From the NCBI RefSeq assembly GCF_002563955.1, contig NZ_PDJE01000001.1, positions 558,001 through 622,000 on the forward strand: a stretch of DNA of 64,000 bases, read 5' to 3'. Below the pieces are notes generated by a model that did no database searches, was not told where the DNA came from, and saw only the letters and a program-made list of their open reading frames with translations. The DNA comes from Paramicrobacterium agarici (GTDB lineage Bacteria > Actinomycetota > Actinomycetes > Actinomycetales > Microbacteriaceae). Position 1 is the stretch's first letter. Each line of letters starts with the position of its first letter. The translations under genes were made by a program, and so were the position numbers. Positions 22,049 to 31,480 of this stretch are shown here, one piece after another.

Positions 22049-23028
22049 TGGCAACTCGGCGAACAGGACTGGGTCGAGGTATCGGCGCCCTGATCCCCAC
22101 GCAGTCGGAGGGTGCGTCAACGGAGCGCCCCGTCGACGTCTTCTTTCCGGACACGGCTCGCTCCATCAACGTCGAGTCGACGGCTCAAGCAGAATCGAAC
22201 GAGCAGGCGGACCTCAAGGCGGTTCCCGGCGCGCAGCTGGTGGGATTGAGCCCGAGCGACATCATTCCCAACGCCAACCAGCCTCGACGCAACTTCGATC
22301 CGGACGACCTCGCTGAACTCGTGCACAGCATCCGCGAGTTCGGTGTGCTCCAACCCATCGTCGTCCGGACTCACGACGCCGAGAAGGGCGTCTACGAGCT
22401 GATCATGGGCGAGCGCCGTTTGCGTGCCGCCAAGGAAGCGGGACTCGACAGCATTCCCGCGGTCATCAAGGACACGTCCGACGACGCGATGTTGCGGGAC
22501 GCACTGCTCGAGAACCTGCATCGGTCAGAGCTCAATCCACTCGAAGAAGCCTCGGCGTATCAGCAGCTGCTCGAGGACTTCGGGATCACGCAGGAGCAGC
22601 TCGCCGATCGCATTGGACGATCGCGTCCACAGATCACCAACACGATCCGGCTTCTCCGTCTGCCGACGGCCGTGCAGTCAAAAGTCGCGGCTGGTGTTCT
22701 CAGTGCTGGTCACGCCCGTACGATCCTTTCGGTAAGCGAGCCCGACCTGATGGAACGGCTCGCCGCGAAGATCGTGAACGAAGACCTCTCCGTGCGCGCG
22801 GCGGAAGAGGCGGCGAAGCGCATGACGGCGAGCAGCCGCCCGAAGCCCAAACCTGGGGCGCGTCGCGGTCAGCTCGACTCGGTCGGCGAACGGCTCGGTG
22901 ACCGTCTCAATACGCGCGTCAAGGTGACTCTCGGTTCGAAGAAGGGCCAGATCGTCGTTGACTTCGCCACGATCGGCGACCTCAACCGCATTCTGGAAGA
23001 GATCGGGGAAGACCCGTATAGTGGCTGA
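22048..23028 (+). CDS. parB: Chromosome partitioning protein ParB
   Basis: 326 residues. Begins with the ParA-contact segment RRTGLGRGIGALIPT. The CTP-binding N domain shows IIPNANQPRRNFDPDDLAEL and GERRLRAA at 121-128, then ENLHRSELNPLEEASAYQQL. The helix-turn-helix is ITQEQLADRIGRSRPQITNT. The C-terminal dimer domain ends the protein. It binds parS, slides as a CTP clamp and recruits SMC. The transcript ends at a strong hairpin. Confidence 0.98.
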   Translation: MATRRTGLGRGIGALIPTQSEGASTERPVDVFFPDTARSINVESTAQAESNEQADLKAVPGAQLVGLSPSDIIPNANQPRRNFDPDDLAELVHSIREFGVLQPIVVRTHDAEKGVYELIMGERRLRAAKEAGLDSIPAVIKDTSDDAMLRDALLENLHRSELNPLEEASAYQQLLEDFGITQEQLADRIGRSRPQITNTIRLLRLPTAVQSKVAAGVLSAGHARTILSVSEPDLMERLAAKIVNEDLSVRAAEEAAKRMTASSRPKPKPGARRGQLDSVGERLGDRLNTRVKVTLGSKKGQIVVDFATIGDLNRILEEIGEDPYSG

Positions 23029-23053
23029 CACAGAAACCGGTGCGAGAGCATTG

Positions 23054-23088
23054 AAAACGGGCGGTGGATCACATCCACCGCCCGTTTT
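23054..23088. terminator. Bidirectional terminator between parB and ddl
   Basis: Perfect 16-bp stem, AAAACGGGCGGTGGAT (23054-23069) and its complement (23073-23088), with a 3-base loop. A-rich and T-rich flanks of the stem give a U run in both directions. It serves parAB on the plus strand and the Ddl-family gene on the minus strand. Confidence 0.93.
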
Positions 23089-23109
23089 GTATGATGAGCA
23101 GGCTGCTTC

Positions 23110-24063
23110 TCAGTCAGTCATCGCCCTGTGGACGAGCGTGCTGTATACCGCACTCAGTGTGAGCCCCGCAGCCTCGATGGCCTGCGGGACGAGGGAGGTC
23201 TCGGTGAGGCCGGGAAGCATGTTCGCTTCGAGGAACCAGACCGTCCCTTCAGCATCCACGATCACATCGATGCGCGAGATGTGTCGCAGACCGAGAAGCT
23301 TGTGGATGTTGACGGCCGTCGACGTGGCGAGAGCGGCAAGGTCGTCGTCAACGCGCGCAGGAGCGTAGAACATGGTCTCCCCCGCGTTGTACCGCGCTTC
23401 AAAACTGTACACTCCAGAGACCGGCTCGATCTCGACAGCCGGCAATGCCTGGGGGCCGTCGCCCATATCGACGACGGCGATGGCAAGCTCGACCCCGTCA
23501 ACCTTCTGCTCGACGAGAGCGGTGTCGGAGTAGGTATACGCATCGACCATCGCGCGCGGCAGAACGCTCGAGTCGTCGACAATGGTCACGCCCTGGGCCG
23601 ATCCACCTTGCGCCGGCTTGACCACAGCTGGTGTGCCGATTCCGGCGAGCACTTCCCCGAGCACGCCTCCCGCACCGAGCTCCCGGAACGTCTCCTGTGG
23701 AAGTGAGAGCCACTTAGGCGTTGCGAAACCCGCGCGGTCGACGAGCACTTTCGCCGTCGGCTTGAACCACGCGAGACCCGCTGCCTCGGAGTGCGAGCCG
23801 ACGTAGCGAATGCCTCGCCCACGGAGCAGGGCCTGGAGCGCGCCGTCCTCTCCGCTTGCGCCGTGCAGTGCGGGCCACACAACGTCGGGAGGGGATGCAG
23901 CGAAGTCTTCGAACAGTGTCGCATTCGGCTCACGTACCGTTACCCGGTGACCCGCACGACGCAGCTCGTCGGACAGTCGAGCGCCAGAACGAAGAGAGAC
24001 GTCGCGCTCGTGGGAGATGCCACCAGCGAGAACAGCGATGTCGAGTGCAGATTTATCCGTCAT
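23110..24063 (-). CDS. D-alanine--D-alanine ligase family ATP-grasp enzyme
   Basis: 317 residues from ATG 24063. N-terminal LDIAVLAGGISHERDVSLRS, then WPALHGASGEDGALQALL, nucleotide loop KPAQGGSAQGVTIV, and the metal site RIDVIVDAEGTVWFLEAN followed by MLPGLTETSLVPQA. The family joins two D-alanines for peptidoglycan. This copy sits outside a division/cell-wall cluster and may be a paralogue. An upstream GTG at 24093 overlaps the aminotransferase stop as GTGA and is an alternative start by coupling; GGAAG before the ATG favours 24063. Confidence 0.88.
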   Translation of the reverse strand: MTDKSALDIAVLAGGISHERDVSLRSGARLSDELRRAGHRVTVREPNATLFEDFAASPPDVVWPALHGASGEDGALQALLRGRGIRYVGSHSEAAGLAWFKPTAKVLVDRAGFATPKWLSLPQETFRELGAGGVLGEVLAGIGTPAVVKPAQGGSAQGVTIVDDSSVLPRAMVDAYTYSDTALVEQKVDGVELAIAVVDMGDGPQALPAVEIEPVSGVYSFEARYNAGETMFYAPARVDDDLAALATSTAVNIHKLLGLRHISRIDVIVDAEGTVWFLEANMLPGLTETSLVPQAIEAAGLTLSAVYSTLVHRAMTD

Positions 24064-24089
24064 GATCAGGTATTCTTCCAATCTGAGAT

Positions 24090-25412
24090 TCACGACATGT
24101 TGGGCGGAGGGGCATTGTAGTTCGATGATGATGCTCGGCCGGGGAGAGAGCCGGAGCCGCCGAACGTCTGCAGCAAGTCGAGCTCGCCGTTGACGACGTT
24201 CGCCAGGCGTCTGATTCCCACGCGGATCTGCTCCGGCGTCGGATAGCAGAACGAGAGCCGCATGTTCTGGGCGCCTCCCCCGTCTCCGTAGAAGGCTGTT
24301 CCCGGTGTGTACGCGACGAGCTCCTTCACCGCGCGCGGAAGCATTGCCTTGGAATCAAGCCCCTCGGGCAGCGTCAGCCACACGTAGAACCCGCCGTTCG
24401 GATCGGTCCACGTGCACATCGGAAGATGCTCTTCGAGAGCGGCGATCATTGTCTGCTTGCGTTCGCGGTACACGCCGCGGAACGTCTCGATCTGCCCCTT
24501 CCAATCCGCGCTGGCCAAGTACTCCGAGATGACGAGCTGGCTGAACGAAGACGGGCAGAGGATGGCCGCCTCGTTCGCCAGAATGAGCTTCTCGCGGATC
24601 GCATGCGGTGCGAGAGCCCAGCCGACGCGGAACCCCGGGGCGAGCGTCTTCGAGAAGGTGCCGAGATACACGACGCCGTCTTCGTCGAGAGAACGCAGCG
24701 CCTTCGGGGGCTCCTTGTCGAAGTAGAGCAAGCCGTACGGGTTGTCTTCGAGCACGAGAATGTCGTTCTGCTTCGCGATCTCGAGAATCTCCGCGCGCCG
24801 GCTCTCCGCGAGGGTTACTCCCGCCGGATTGTGGAACGTGGGGATCGTGTAGAGGAACTTGATGCGCTTTCCCTCGGCCTTGAGTGCCGCAATGCGCTGC
24901 CTGAGTGCCTCGGGCTCGAGACCGTCGTCGTCCATAGGAACATGGGAGATCTCGGCCTGATAGCTCTTGAAGATGACCATCGCCGTGACATAGCTCGGTC
25001 CCTCTGAAATGACGACGTCGCCGGGGTCGAGGAACAATTTGCTGAACAGCTCGAGGGCGTGCTGGCTTCCGGTCGTGACGACAATGTCAGAGGCGCTGGC
25101 AGAAATGCCCTCGAGAGCCATGACGTCAAGGATCTGCTCACGAAGGGCGGGGACGCCCTGCCCCGATCCGTACTGCAGGGCTGTCGGGCCCTGCTCACGC
25201 ATGACGCGGTCCATCGCACCGGTGACGAGATCTTCGGGAAGTGCAGAGACGTAGGGCATGCCCCCCGCAAGCGACACGACCTCCGGGCGCGAGGCGACAG
25301 CGAACAGAGCCCGCACTTCGCTCGCGGCAAGACCGGCGGCGCGCGCGGCGTAGCTGGAATACCAGGGATCGAGGTTGTTTCCGGATGAGCTGGGTCGGCC
25401 TTGTTGTGTCAC
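24090..25412 (-). CDS. PLP-dependent aminotransferase, class I/II (LysN/2-aminoadipate type)
   Basis: 440 residues from GTG 25412. The fold-type I pattern is clear: EVVSLAGGMPYVSALP, TALQYGSGQGVPALREQI, TTGSQHALELFSKLFLDPGD, PTFHNPAGVTLAESRR, VLEDNPYGLLYFDKE and the PLP lysine in LGTFSKTLAPGFRVGW. This MocR-like subgroup often acts on aromatic or 2-aminoadipate-type substrates. The start may instead be ATG 25439, which lacks a ribosome binding site. It forms a two-gene unit with the Ddl-family gene. Confidence 0.9.
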   Translation of the reverse strand: MTQQGRPSSSGNNLDPWYSSYAARAAGLAASEVRALFAVASRPEVVSLAGGMPYVSALPEDLVTGAMDRVMREQGPTALQYGSGQGVPALREQILDVMALEGISASASDIVVTTGSQHALELFSKLFLDPGDVVISEGPSYVTAMVIFKSYQAEISHVPMDDDGLEPEALRQRIAALKAEGKRIKFLYTIPTFHNPAGVTLAESRRAEILEIAKQNDILVLEDNPYGLLYFDKEPPKALRSLDEDGVVYLGTFSKTLAPGFRVGWALAPHAIREKLILANEAAILCPSSFSQLVISEYLASADWKGQIETFRGVYRERKQTMIAALEEHLPMCTWTDPNGGFYVWLTLPEGLDSKAMLPRAVKELVAYTPGTAFYGDGGGAQNMRLSFCYPTPEQIRVGIRRLANVVNGELDLLQTFGGSGSLPGRASSSNYNAPPPNMS

Positions 25413-25495
25413 GTGAATCCGTTTCTTCTCTCTGATCATGGTAGTCGCAGGTGCCCCTGGCCACGGGCCGCGTTGCACTCGCGCTTAACCGAAAA

Positions 25496-25526
25496 TCGAC
25501 CCGCCCGGCGTAGCCGGACGGGTCGA
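25496..25526 (-). terminator. Intrinsic terminator of the trxB-trxA unit
   Basis: Stem TCGACCCG (25496-25503) and CGGGTCGA (25519-25526) with an inner CCGG/CCGG pair. Read on the minus strand it is followed by TTTTC. It starts 15 bases after the trxA stop. Confidence 0.88.
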
Positions 25527-25540
25527 TAAGGTCTCGTCGG

Positions 25541-25864
25541 CTACGCGAGGTAGGCGGCGAGGTCGGCCTCAAGGGCCGGCTTCGGCTTGGCGCCAATGAC
25601 AGTCGTCGCCACCTCTCCCCCGCTGAAGACCTTCATGGCGGGAATCGAGGTGATCTGGTACTGCATGGCAAGGTTGGGGTTCTCGTCGACATTCACCTTG
25701 ACGATGTCGATCTTGTCGCTGTTCTCTGTAGCGATCTCGTCGAGAATCGGCGAAACCATGCGACACGGTCCGCACCATTCCGCCCAGAAGTCAACGAGGA
25801 CGGGCTTCTCAGACTTCAAGACCTCGGCCTCGAAAGTCTGCTCAGTTACTGCGCGAGCGGTCAT
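25541..25864 (-). CDS. trxA: Thioredoxin
   Basis: 107 residues, standard length. Active site WCGPC with cysteines 31 and 34 after PVLVDFWAEW, then ITSIPAMKVFSGGEV with the cis-proline. It reduces protein disulfides, recharged by the adjacent thioredoxin reductase. 44 bases separate it from trxB; both are read on the minus strand and end at a terminator. Confidence 0.98.
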   Translation of the reverse strand: MTARAVTEQTFEAEVLKSEKPVLVDFWAEWCGPCRMVSPILDEIATENSDKIDIVKVNVDENPNLAMQYQITSIPAMKVFSGGEVATTVIGAKPKPALEADLAAYLA

Positions 25865-25908
25865 TGTGTCTCCTTCATCTTGGGTACAGCGGATGCTGTC
25901 GGTCGGCG

Positions 25909-26886
25909 TCAGGCGACGTGACCGGCAAGTTGGTCGACACCGGTGTCAGGTTCACCGGCTTCATCTAAAGACGCGAGGTAATGCTCGGCATCGAGGGCGG
26001 CGACCGTTCCGCTGCCCGCCGCGGTCGCTGCCTGGCGGTAGGTGGGGTCGATGACGTCACCCGCGGCGAAAACACCGGCGAGGTTTGTCTTGGAGGACCG
26101 TCCGTCAACGGCGATCGTTCCTTCGTCGGTAAGGTCGAGCTGGCCGTGCACGAGGTGGGTGCGGGGATCGTTTCCGATCGCGACGAAGAGACCCTGAACA
26201 TCGAGGTGAGACTCAGCGCCGTCGACCGTGTTGCGCAGGGTCAGGCCTGTGACAGCATCCTCTCCGCTGATTCCCACCACCTCGTTGTTCCAGACGAACT
26301 CGATCTTGGGGTTGCTGAGCGCACGCTCCTGCATGATCTTGGAGGCGCGAAGGCTGTCGCGGCGGTGGACGATGTAGACCTTCTCTGCGAAGCGCGTGAG
26401 GAACGTCGCCTCTTCCATGGCGGAGTCTCCCCCGCCGACGACGGCGATGGTCTTGCCTTTGAAGAAGAAACCATCGCACGTGGCGCACCAGCTGACTCCG
26501 CGGCCAGAGAGGCGCTCTTCGTCGTCAAGCCCGATCTTGCGGTAGGCCGAGCCGGTCGCAACGATGACGGAACGCGCTTCGTAGGTGTCGCCAAGCATGG
26601 TCTTGACAGTCTTGACGGGGCCGTCGAGCTGAACGGAGTCGACGTCGTCGTAGACGACCTGTGCGCCGAAGCGCTCGGCCTGAGCCTGCATCTTGGTCAT
26701 GAGTTCCGGTCCGAGAATGCCCTCGGGAAAACCGGGGAAGTTCTCAACGTCTGTCGTGTTCATGAGCTCGCCGCCTGCTTCGACAGAACTGGCGATGACG
26801 ATCGGCTCGAGCTCTGCCCGCGCTGCGTAGATCGCCGCCGTATAGCCGGCGGGGCCGGATCCAATGATGATGACGTTGTGCACCAA
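25909..26886 (-). CDS. trxB: Thioredoxin-disulfide reductase
   Basis: 325 residues. FAD-binding GSGPAGYTAAIYAARA (9-24), the redox pair CATC at 134-137 followed by DGF, NADPH-binding VVGGGDSAMEEATFL, and C-terminal GVFAAGDVIDPTYRQ. It transfers electrons from NADPH to thioredoxin. It lies downstream of murJ on the same strand with a 143-base gap. Confidence 0.98.
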   Translation of the reverse strand: MVHNVIIIGSGPAGYTAAIYAARAELEPIVIASSVEAGGELMNTTDVENFPGFPEGILGPELMTKMQAQAERFGAQVVYDDVDSVQLDGPVKTVKTMLGDTYEARSVIVATGSAYRKIGLDDEERLSGRGVSWCATCDGFFFKGKTIAVVGGGDSAMEEATFLTRFAEKVYIVHRRDSLRASKIMQERALSNPKIEFVWNNEVVGISGEDAVTGLTLRNTVDGAESHLDVQGLFVAIGNDPRTHLVHGQLDLTDEGTIAVDGRSSKTNLAGVFAAGDVIDPTYRQAATAAGSGTVAALDAEHYLASLDEAGEPDTGVDQLAGHVA

Positions 26887-27029
26887 GTCTCCTGACGTTG
26901 ACGTTCTGTCGAATAGAACACAGTGTAGTCAGCAACTATTCCAGGTGAATCTGGGTTGACGTCGAGCGTTCTGCCCCTCTCAGCATCCCGTGTAACCACG
27001 TAGCACGGTTACGGATGCGGCGAGAGACG

Positions 27030-28670
27030 CTATCGACCGAGGCGACGCTTGAGCGGAGCGAGCGCACCCCTGAGATCAGGAGTGCGCAGAGCGATCAGGA
27101 TGCCGAAATAGACGACGGCCATCGCAGTGGCCACGATCGCCATCGTCGCGATAGCACCGAGCGCGGAGCCGACAGCGAAGCCGCCCTCGACGGTGGCGCC
27201 GAGAGCCCACGTGATGAGCCAGCCGACGCCGGCGGCCGGCAGCGCCGCGAGAATGAACCGCAAGATCGCGAGCAGGACAGGCCGGGCACCGAGACCGCCG
27301 ATCTTGCGACGAAGGAAGAGGTAGCCGACGACGAGCTGTGCCGTACCGGCGACGGAGATCGAAACAGCGAGACCGACGCCGATCCACTCGCGCGGCAGCA
27401 GAGAGCACGACAGCGCGAGCGCGATGAACAGCGATGACTGCACCACGGTGGAGAGGAACGGCGTTCGCGTGTCTCCGAGAGCGTAGAACGTGCGTTGCAC
27501 GACGAAGAGAAGTGTGAAGGGGAGAAGGTCTCCGAGATACGCCAGAATAACGATCGACATCTGGCCTGCCTGCGGCAGAGTTCCGGTGAAGAGGCTCGAG
27601 AACGGCAGTGCGACGACCGCGATGACGGCGCCCGCGAGCACGATCAGCAGGGTGATCTGCCTGGCGGCCCGAGCGACATCTTCTTTCATGGTCTCGATGA
27701 GGCCCGCGTTCACGTGTTCGGCCATTCGCGTGAAGTACGCGGTGGCGACAGAGACCGCAATGACCGAGTGCGGGAGCATGATGATGAGCCACGAGCTCTG
27801 CAGCGTGGCCGTCGACGCGCCATGGCCGGACGCAAGCATCGCCACATTCGTCTGAATGAGACCACCCAGTTGCGTCAGCAGAAGAGAGCCGAACGTCCAC
27901 CCTGCGAGCTTGCCCGTCGCTCGGAGGCCGATACCGCGCCAGTGGAAGTCCGGCCGATATGAGAGCCCGATGCGGCGCCAGAACAAGAACAAGATGAGGG
28001 CCTGAGCGACGATGCCCGCTGTCGCGGATCCCGCGAGAACCAGGATCATGCCGTCGGTCCACTCTGTGACGAGACGCGTTCCCGCAGCATCCGCCCTGAA
28101 GATCACCATGAAGGCGATGAGTCCCGCCATCGCAATCACGTTGTTGACCGCTGGTGCCCACGTGAATGGACCGAACAGCTTGTGGGCGTTGAGGATCTCG
28201 CCAAGCAGCGAGTAGAGCCCGTAGAACAGCACTTGCGGAAGGCACCAGTACGCGAATGCGGTGGCGAGGGCGCGTGCATCCGGGTCGATATCGCCGCTGC
28301 TGAGGTAGAGGTTCACAATGAACGGGGCAGCGAGAGTAACGACGAGCGTCACGGCGATCAGGATGACGAGGGCGACCGTGAGCAGCTTGTTAATGTACGC
28401 GCGCCCGCGGTCTTCTCCCACGATGGCTCGCACGATCGTCGGCACCAGAACGGCGCTCAGTACGCCGCCCGCGACGATCGAGTAGATCTGATTGGGAAGC
28501 TGGTTTGCGACACCGAACGCGTCGGCGCCAGCGCTGCCAACGCTTCCGATCGCCATGGCGAGCAGCACGGCCTTGGCGAAGCCCAGGAGGCGTGACACCA
28601 CAGTTCCTGAGGCCAGGAAGATGCTCGCACGGCCGATGGACTCGCGGCCGTCGTTCTCGGCGTCAGTCAC
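27030..28670 (-). CDS. murJ: Lipid II flippase MurJ (MviN)
   Basis: 546 residues from GTG 28670, with about 14 hydrophobic helices. Family signs include ASIFLASGTVVSRLLGFAKA at the start, FGVANQLPNQIYSIVAGGVL, and LLPFTLLFVVQRTFYALGDT. It moves lipid II across the membrane for peptidoglycan synthesis. The start overlaps the DUF6049 stop by 8 bases and has GGAG seven bases upstream. The family often carries a C-terminal pseudokinase in mycobacteria; it is absent here. Confidence 0.95.
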   Translation of the reverse strand: MTDAENDGRESIGRASIFLASGTVVSRLLGFAKAVLLAMAIGSVGSAGADAFGVANQLPNQIYSIVAGGVLSAVLVPTIVRAIVGEDRGRAYINKLLTVALVILIAVTLVVTLAAPFIVNLYLSSGDIDPDARALATAFAYWCLPQVLFYGLYSLLGEILNAHKLFGPFTWAPAVNNVIAMAGLIAFMVIFRADAAGTRLVTEWTDGMILVLAGSATAGIVAQALILFLFWRRIGLSYRPDFHWRGIGLRATGKLAGWTFGSLLLTQLGGLIQTNVAMLASGHGASTATLQSSWLIIMLPHSVIAVSVATAYFTRMAEHVNAGLIETMKEDVARAARQITLLIVLAGAVIAVVALPFSSLFTGTLPQAGQMSIVILAYLGDLLPFTLLFVVQRTFYALGDTRTPFLSTVVQSSLFIALALSCSLLPREWIGVGLAVSISVAGTAQLVVGYLFLRRKIGGLGARPVLLAILRFILAALPAAGVGWLITWALGATVEGGFAVGSALGAIATMAIVATAMAVVYFGILIALRTPDLRGALAPLKRRLGR

Positions 28671-30888
28671 TTTCGCGCTCCGTCGGTGGCTCGTCCGGAG
28701 CCGGCGCCTCGGGACGAGATGCGTCATCTGCTGCCTGCTCATCGCCGTCCGACGCGCTGTCCTGCGTGTCGGCGGCCGCATGCTCCCGGCGACGTCGCAG
28801 AACCGTGCGGATGACGCCGAAGATGAACAGCAGGCTGACCCCGGCAATCAGAATGATCGTGCCGATGCGCTCCCAGTCCGCTCGTACCGTGACGGGGACC
28901 GTCGAGCTCTCGGTGAGCGAGACGCCCTCGGCCGTGTACAGATTGAGCCGGAGGTTGACGTCGCCGTTGCCGAGCCGAGCCGTCACGGGAATGGAGATGG
29001 CCTGCTGGGTCTCTGCGGGAATCTCGGTGAGCTCTGACGATTCGACAGCGAGCCTCGGATTGTCGGGCGACGCCCTCATGATCACGTGAACGGGCAGGTC
29101 GAGGCTGTTGCGCACGGAGATCTTGATCGAGATCTGATCGGCGATCATCAGAATCGGACTCGACTGCACGATCGTCACAGAATTGAGGACGTCGTTCGTG
29201 CTCTGCTCGAACTCGGCGACCGCGTCGGACCACCCGTCGAGGTCGGAGCGCCATCCGATGGAGTATGCCGTGAGCTTGGCCGCGTCGTGACGGCCGATCA
29301 GGAGGCTCGGATCGGAAAGTGCCGTGGAGAACGCGGCGATGTCGTCGTCAAAGGACGCGATGCGCGTGAATGCCGAGATGCGCTCCTCGGACTGCGGCTT
29401 GTCGACGAGCTCGAGGCCGCCGTTCTCGGCGAGCTCAATCGATTCGAGATCGGTCATTGCGACGCCGGGCGTGGATTCCAGCGTCGACAGCACGGCCGAC
29501 ATGCGCTCGGCGTTCGTCGGCCAGGTGCGATCCATGGTGAGAAGGATGCTGCGCTCTCCAGCGCCGGACTCCCCCGCGATGACCGCGAGCTTCGCTTCGA
29601 GAGCGGCAAGCGCGTCGCTCTGACCCGTATCGCTCGCCGCGGTCGCCGCGCGCCTCAAGTCATCGGATGCCGCAGAGTCGGCGATGAACGCTGTCGTGTC
29701 GCCAAGCGACACCTTTGCGTCGACGGTCGAGTGCGCACCTGCTGACGTGTTCGACGACGAGAGGATCACGGGTCCGAGCTTCGCGTTCTCAAAGCCGGAG
29801 AGGTCGGCCTTGGTCACGGTGTCGTCGTCGGGCCAGACGGCGGAGGGGAAGGTGTAGGGAAACTCGAGAAGAGTGTCGAGCGAGGGGATGCCGTCGGGGT
29901 CGACGGGCGGTGTCGGAGTAGGCGTCACGGCGGCACCGTTCGGACTCGGTGTTTCTGTGCCGGTCGGCGTGGTCGGCTGATCGGGCTCGTCGTCGGGCAC
30001 CGGCGTGAAGTTGTTCGGATCGATGCCGAACATGAGCGATGAGGGCTGCTGAAGCGCGGACGCCCCCGACTGCAGCTGGGCGGTCGGATCGGCATCAGCA
30101 TACTGAAGCGGGAATATGTTGTGTCCCGAGGTCTCGAGCGTGCGGAGCCACTCGACCGCGCTTTCGGGCGCCGCTGAGCCGAGCGCGCGAACGGATGCGA
30201 TGATTCGCGGGTCGATCGCGATCGCCACGTCGTGGGCGAGCACACCGTTCAGCTGCTGCGTGAGGGAGCCCTCTTCGGACGTGTATGCCGCGAGATCCTC
30301 AGCGCTGACGAGGCTCTCGGCCGTGGGCGGGAGCGTGATGGGAACGGCAATGGCGACCGTGACGGGATCGGGAGTCTCTCCTGCCTGAAAGGCGAACGCA
30401 TCGCGGGACTGCGCTGTCGCGCTGCCCGCGACGTATGTGCCCGAGAACGCATATGCGCCGAACGTCTCGGGCAGATCGAGATCATCGCTCGTCACGGTGA
30501 CGGGTGTGCTGGTCCACGTGGAGCTCGGGTCGATGGCCGGAACATCCAGGGTGTCGAGCGTGACCGACGACTCCGTGTCAGCCGCCGAAACATCGAGAAA
30601 CGTCGCGAGCTCGTTGCGCGAGCTGAATGGCTCGTCGCCGGCCGAGAGCACGACGTGGCCAGATGCGAGGGCGTCGTCGGTCGAGTTCGTCACCGTGACG
30701 CTCGCCCGCATTTCGCCGTCGGGGACCAGCGGAGTGTCGAGCAGCTCGACGGTGAGCACGACGCCGCCGTCGGCCTGCACGGCCGAGCGAGCGGTCCCCT
30801 CGGCGGCCGACGACGGCGTGAGGGCCAGCGACGACAAACCGACGGCCGTGATGACGGCCGCGCGCGCAAGGGTCGTAGGAAGAGTCAT
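28663..30888 (-). CDS. DUF6049 secreted/membrane-anchored protein
   Basis: 741 residues. Signal peptide at 1-29 (ARAAVITAVGLSSLALTPSSA, cleavage near SAA). A large extracellular part contains a Pro/Thr-rich linker (about 300-335) and a C-terminal membrane helix (IGTIILIAGVSLLFIFGVI), then an RRRRE stop and an acidic cytoplasmic tail. In actinobacteria this family sits directly before murJ, as here, with overlapping genes. It is probably part of envelope assembly; its molecular role is not established. Confidence 0.88.
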   Translation of the reverse strand: MTLPTTLARAAVITAVGLSSLALTPSSAAEGTARSAVQADGGVVLTVELLDTPLVPDGEMRASVTVTNSTDDALASGHVVLSAGDEPFSSRNELATFLDVSAADTESSVTLDTLDVPAIDPSSTWTSTPVTVTSDDLDLPETFGAYAFSGTYVAGSATAQSRDAFAFQAGETPDPVTVAIAVPITLPPTAESLVSAEDLAAYTSEEGSLTQQLNGVLAHDVAIAIDPRIIASVRALGSAAPESAVEWLRTLETSGHNIFPLQYADADPTAQLQSGASALQQPSSLMFGIDPNNFTPVPDDEPDQPTTPTGTETPSPNGAAVTPTPTPPVDPDGIPSLDTLLEFPYTFPSAVWPDDDTVTKADLSGFENAKLGPVILSSSNTSAGAHSTVDAKVSLGDTTAFIADSAASDDLRRAATAASDTGQSDALAALEAKLAVIAGESGAGERSILLTMDRTWPTNAERMSAVLSTLESTPGVAMTDLESIELAENGGLELVDKPQSEERISAFTRIASFDDDIAAFSTALSDPSLLIGRHDAAKLTAYSIGWRSDLDGWSDAVAEFEQSTNDVLNSVTIVQSSPILMIADQISIKISVRNSLDLPVHVIMRASPDNPRLAVESSELTEIPAETQQAISIPVTARLGNGDVNLRLNLYTAEGVSLTESSTVPVTVRADWERIGTIILIAGVSLLFIFGVIRTVLRRRREHAAADTQDSASDGDEQAADDASRPEAPAPDEPPTERESD

Positions 30889-30975
30889 AGTGTTGGCGAG
30901 CCACCGCGACGGGCGAGGGCTCAGCCGATTCTACGTTGCGCGAGACTCAGCTTCCCTGAGCGCGATCGGAGCGCC

Positions 30976-31365
30976 CTACTCCTCTGAGCGGCGGCTCGCG
31001 GGTTCGGCTGGAGAGATCTGCGCATGGTCGAGGTCGCCCGCGAGGGTCCAGACCGCTCGTGTGAGCTCTGGATGACGGTGCGCAATATCGCGAAGGATGC
31101 CGTACTCGAGACGATCTGCTTCGGAGCGCAGCCGCGCAGCATCCGATCGCCCTGTCTTCTGCCCGAGCCGGGCAAGCAGAAACTCGGCGGTCTTGCCGAG
31201 CCGGTCGAGCTCTTCGTCTCGCAGAGCGGTGACGACGAGCTGGTCGACGGTCGGGAGGAACTGCAGAAACTCCCACGGATCTTCGCCGTCGCGCGAACGA
31301 TGTTCGATGAGAACGTCGAGCTCAAGACGCGCGTCGGCTCGCAGGCGGGCGAGGGAGTCGCTCAT
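30976..31365 (-). CDS. Hypothetical soluble protein
   Basis: 129 residues, largely helical and charged: LARLRADARLELDVLIEHRS, EDPWEFLQFLPTVDQLVVTA, RLEYGILRDIAHRHPEL. No family recognised. Codon use matches neighbouring genes. It precedes DUF6049 on the same strand with an 87-base gap. The ATG has only a weak purine-rich upstream stretch. Confidence 0.6.
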   Translation of the reverse strand: MSDSLARLRADARLELDVLIEHRSRDGEDPWEFLQFLPTVDQLVVTALRDEELDRLGKTAEFLLARLGQKTGRSDAARLRSEADRLEYGILRDIAHRHPELTRAVWTLAGDLDHAQISPAEPASRRSEE

Positions 31366-31480
31366 CTCTGCTCTCTTTCACCGGTTCCGACGTGCCCATC
31401 CAGGGTACGTCTTCGGCGCGGCGTCATGCGCTGCCCTCGGAAATACCCGCGTTCGGCGCAACCATATGTCACGATGGTCT

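Noticed and set aside
25405..25420. parS-like TGTGTCACGTGAATCC at the aminotransferase start
   Set aside because: Three mismatches from the consensus and inside a coding start; the CACGTG core alone is common by chance.
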